Shown here one piece after another: positions 4,543-6,006 of a DNA stretch of 6,006 bases. The translations under genes and the position numbers were made by a program. Every line of letters starts with the position of its first letter. Position 1 is the stretch's first letter. A model generated the notes under the pieces. It did not search any database. It saw only the letters and a list, made by a program, of their open reading frames with translations, and was not told where the DNA came from. This DNA comes from Flavobacteriaceae bacterium (GTDB lineage Bacteria > Bacteroidota > Bacteroidia > Flavobacteriales > Flavobacteriaceae): the NCBI GenBank assembly GCA_013003145.1, contig JABDLH010000122.1:1-6006 (forward strand), given 5' to 3'.

Positions 4543-6006
4543 TTACCCCCTTAGGGATTGCATTTCCACCAGGTTTTTATAGACCCCGTTCTTGGCCAGT
4601 AATTCACTGTGGGTGCCCTGCTCAGCGATCTTTCCTCTTTGCATTACAATGATCTTATGTGCATTCTGAATGGTAGATAAGCGGTGTGCGATCACCACGG
4701 AGGTCCTGTTCTGCATCATTTTCTCTAATGCATCCTGTACCAGTCGTTCACTTTCGGTGTCAAGGGCAGAAGTAGCTTCGTCCAGGATCATGATCGGTGG
4801 ATTTTTAAGCACTGCCCGGGCGATGGAGAGCCTTTGTTTCTGTCCTCCACTGAGTTTGTTACCACTGTCACCTATATTCGTATCATAACCCTTGGGGAGT
4901 TCGGATATGAATGCGTGTGCATTAGCGATCTTTGCAGCTGCTATGATCTCCTCATCCGTGGCGTGTTCTTTCCCCAGCCCGATGTTGTTCCGCACCGTAT
5001 CGTTAAACAATATGGAATCTTGTGTGACCAGCCCCATCAGGTGTCGAAGTGATTTCTTTTCCAGATCCCGGATGTCTGTGCCATCGATCCGGATACTTCC
5101 CTGGTTAACATCGTAAAAACGGGTCAGCAGGTTGGCGATCGTACTTTTACCGCTTCCGGATTGCCCGACTAATGCCACCATATGCCCCTTGGGTACTTCC
5201 AGGCTGAAATCTTTCAGCACGTATTCATCTTCGTATTTAAAGGAGACCTTTTCCAACTTTACGGCCTGTTCAAAACTTTCTTTATGAATGGCCGTGGGCT
5301 GGTCCGTAATAGGATTTTCTGTTTCCAGTATCTCGAGCACTCTTTCTGCTGCGGCATTTCCTTTTTTTACCCCGTAAGAAGCTTTACTGATCGATTTTGC
5401 AGGGGTAAGGATGTTGTAAGCCAACCCCATATAAGCGATAAAGGATGAGGCGTCCAGGGTCTCATCGACCAACACCATTTTACCGCCGAACCATAGGAGA
5501 ACACCAATGACTAATATGCCCAGGAATTCCCCGGTAGGGGATGCCAGGTTCTGCCGGTTGAGCAGCGTATTGGAAAACCTGAAAAACCGGGTGGTGGATG
5601 ATTTAAACATCTGGTAGAAACGGTCTTCGGCATTAAATGCCTTGATTACCCGTAGTCCACCCAGGGTTTCTTCTACGATTGATAGGAAATTACCCTGTTC
5701 TTTCTGTACGCGGTCTGATTTTTTCTTGAGCGATTTCCCAATTGCCGAAATGATCATTCCTGCAAGTGGAATAAAAATGAATACAAAAACAGTGAGCTTC
5801 ACGCTGATAAAGAACATGACGATAATCGTAAACAGTATGGTCAGGGGTTCCCTGACGATCAACTCCAGGATAGACAGGAAACTATGTTGTATTTCCAGTA
5901 CATCAGAGGTGATCCGGGCAATCACATCGCCCTTTCTTTTCTCAGAATAAAAGGACACGGGCAGGTCCACGATCTTGCGGTACATGGCATTCCGGACGTC
6001 TTTCAG
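4543..6006 (-). CDS. MsbA/LmrA-type ABC exporter (fused membrane and ATPase domains), 5' end outside the window
   Basis: This is an inner-membrane ABC exporter half-transporter that uses ATP to move a lipid or hydrophobic substrate; it would work as a dimer. The frame stays open to the window edge, so the apparent ATG at 5985 is internal (LKDVRNA precedes MYRKIVDLPVSFYS). The fragment has 487 residues against the usual 580-610; the missing part would be transmembrane helices 1 and 2. Visible are the first intracellular loop (SFYSEKRKGDVIARITSD), helices 3-6 at about fragment residues 54-69, 71-89, 160-175 and 185-202, and then the nucleotide-binding domain. The latter has Walker A GQSGSGKST at 281-289, the Q-loop VTQDSILF around 327-334, the signature LSGGQKQR at 385-392, Walker B IMILDEATSALD at 405-416, and the H-loop VIAHRLST with His 441. 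All ATPase motifs are intact. Lipid flipping as in MsbA is possible, but the substrate cannot be told from sequence. I see no T-tailed terminator after its TAA, so transcripts may run on toward the sigma gene. Confidence 0.95.
   Translation of the reverse strand: MKDVRNAMYRKIVDLPVSFYSEKRKGDVIARITSDVLEIQHSFLSILELIVREPLTILFTIIVMFFISVKLTVFVFIFIPLAGMIISAIGKSLKKKSDRVQKEQGNFLSIVEETLGGLRVIKAFNAEDRFYQMFKSSTTRFFRFSNTLLNRQNLASPTGEFLGILVIGVLLWFGGKMVLVDETLDASSFIAYMGLAYNILTPAKSISKASYGVKKGNAAAERVLEILETENPITDQPTAIHKESFEQAVKLEKVSFKYEDEYVLKDFSLEVPKGHMVALVGQSGSGKSTIANLLTRFYDVNQGSIRIDGTDIRDLEKKSLRHLMGLVTQDSILFNDTVRNNIGLGKEHATDEEIIAAAKIANAHAFISELPKGYDTNIGDSGNKLSGGQKQRLSIARAVLKNPPIMILDEATSALDTESERLVQDALEKMMQNRTSVVIAHRLSTIQNAHKIIVMQRGKIAEQGTHSELLAKNGVYKNLVEMQSLRG

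Noticed and set aside
5642..5950. Plus-strand 102-residue open frame
   Set aside because: It is antisense to the membrane domain of the ABC exporter, which carries unmistakable family motifs.
5983..5985. ATG at 5985 as the start of the ABC exporter
   Set aside because: The frame stays open to the window edge with exporter-like residues before it, and two transmembrane helices would be missing, so it is an internal Met.

Overview
The window looks like a chromosomal segment from a member of Bacteroidota, most likely a flavobacterium. Three things suggest this. Exact TAnnTTTG motifs, the -7 element read by the housekeeping sigma factor of this phylum, lie just upstream of two genes. Shine-Dalgarno sequences are mostly missing. 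The ECF sigma factor is followed by a single-pass membrane protein and a small helical periplasmic protein, an arrangement familiar from flavobacteria. This is from the sequence alone; no database was searched. All six recognisable genes lie on the minus strand, so transcription runs from high to low coordinates.

In transcription order the window holds the following. (1) The 3' four fifths of an MsbA/LmrA-type ABC exporter (4543-6006, cut by the window edge). (2) A three-gene signalling unit: an ECF sigma factor (3863-4405), a single-pass membrane protein with a duplicated N-terminal motif and a very acidic exported tail (3316-3828), and a periplasmic helical 'sensor of ECF-type sigma factor' protein (2868-3323). 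The last two overlap by 8 bases, and a strong hairpin terminator (2819-2846) closes the unit. (3) A monocistronic gene for a small exported protein with no Asp or Glu at all (2419-2760), with its own terminator (2377-2407). (4) An RsmB/NOP-type rRNA cytosine-5 methyltransferase (1082-2293). (5) The N-terminal quarter of the large single-chain FGAM synthase PurL (1-990, cut by the window edge).

The housekeeping genes (purL, the RNA methyltransferase, the ABC exporter) are ordinary. The interest lies in the ECF unit and the neighbouring basic protein. A plausible reading, by inference, is that the membrane protein holds the sigma factor through its N-terminal repeats. The periplasmic helical protein would sense envelope state and bind the acidic tail. 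The acid-free secreted protein may be an unrelated neighbour or another charged envelope partner. An exact 14-base repeat brackets the sigma gene, in the same position relative to an in-frame stop codon at each end. No mobile elements, CRISPR arrays, tRNAs or rRNAs were seen, and no stretch longer than 300 bases lacks a gene. The longest gap is the 137 bases at 4406-4542.
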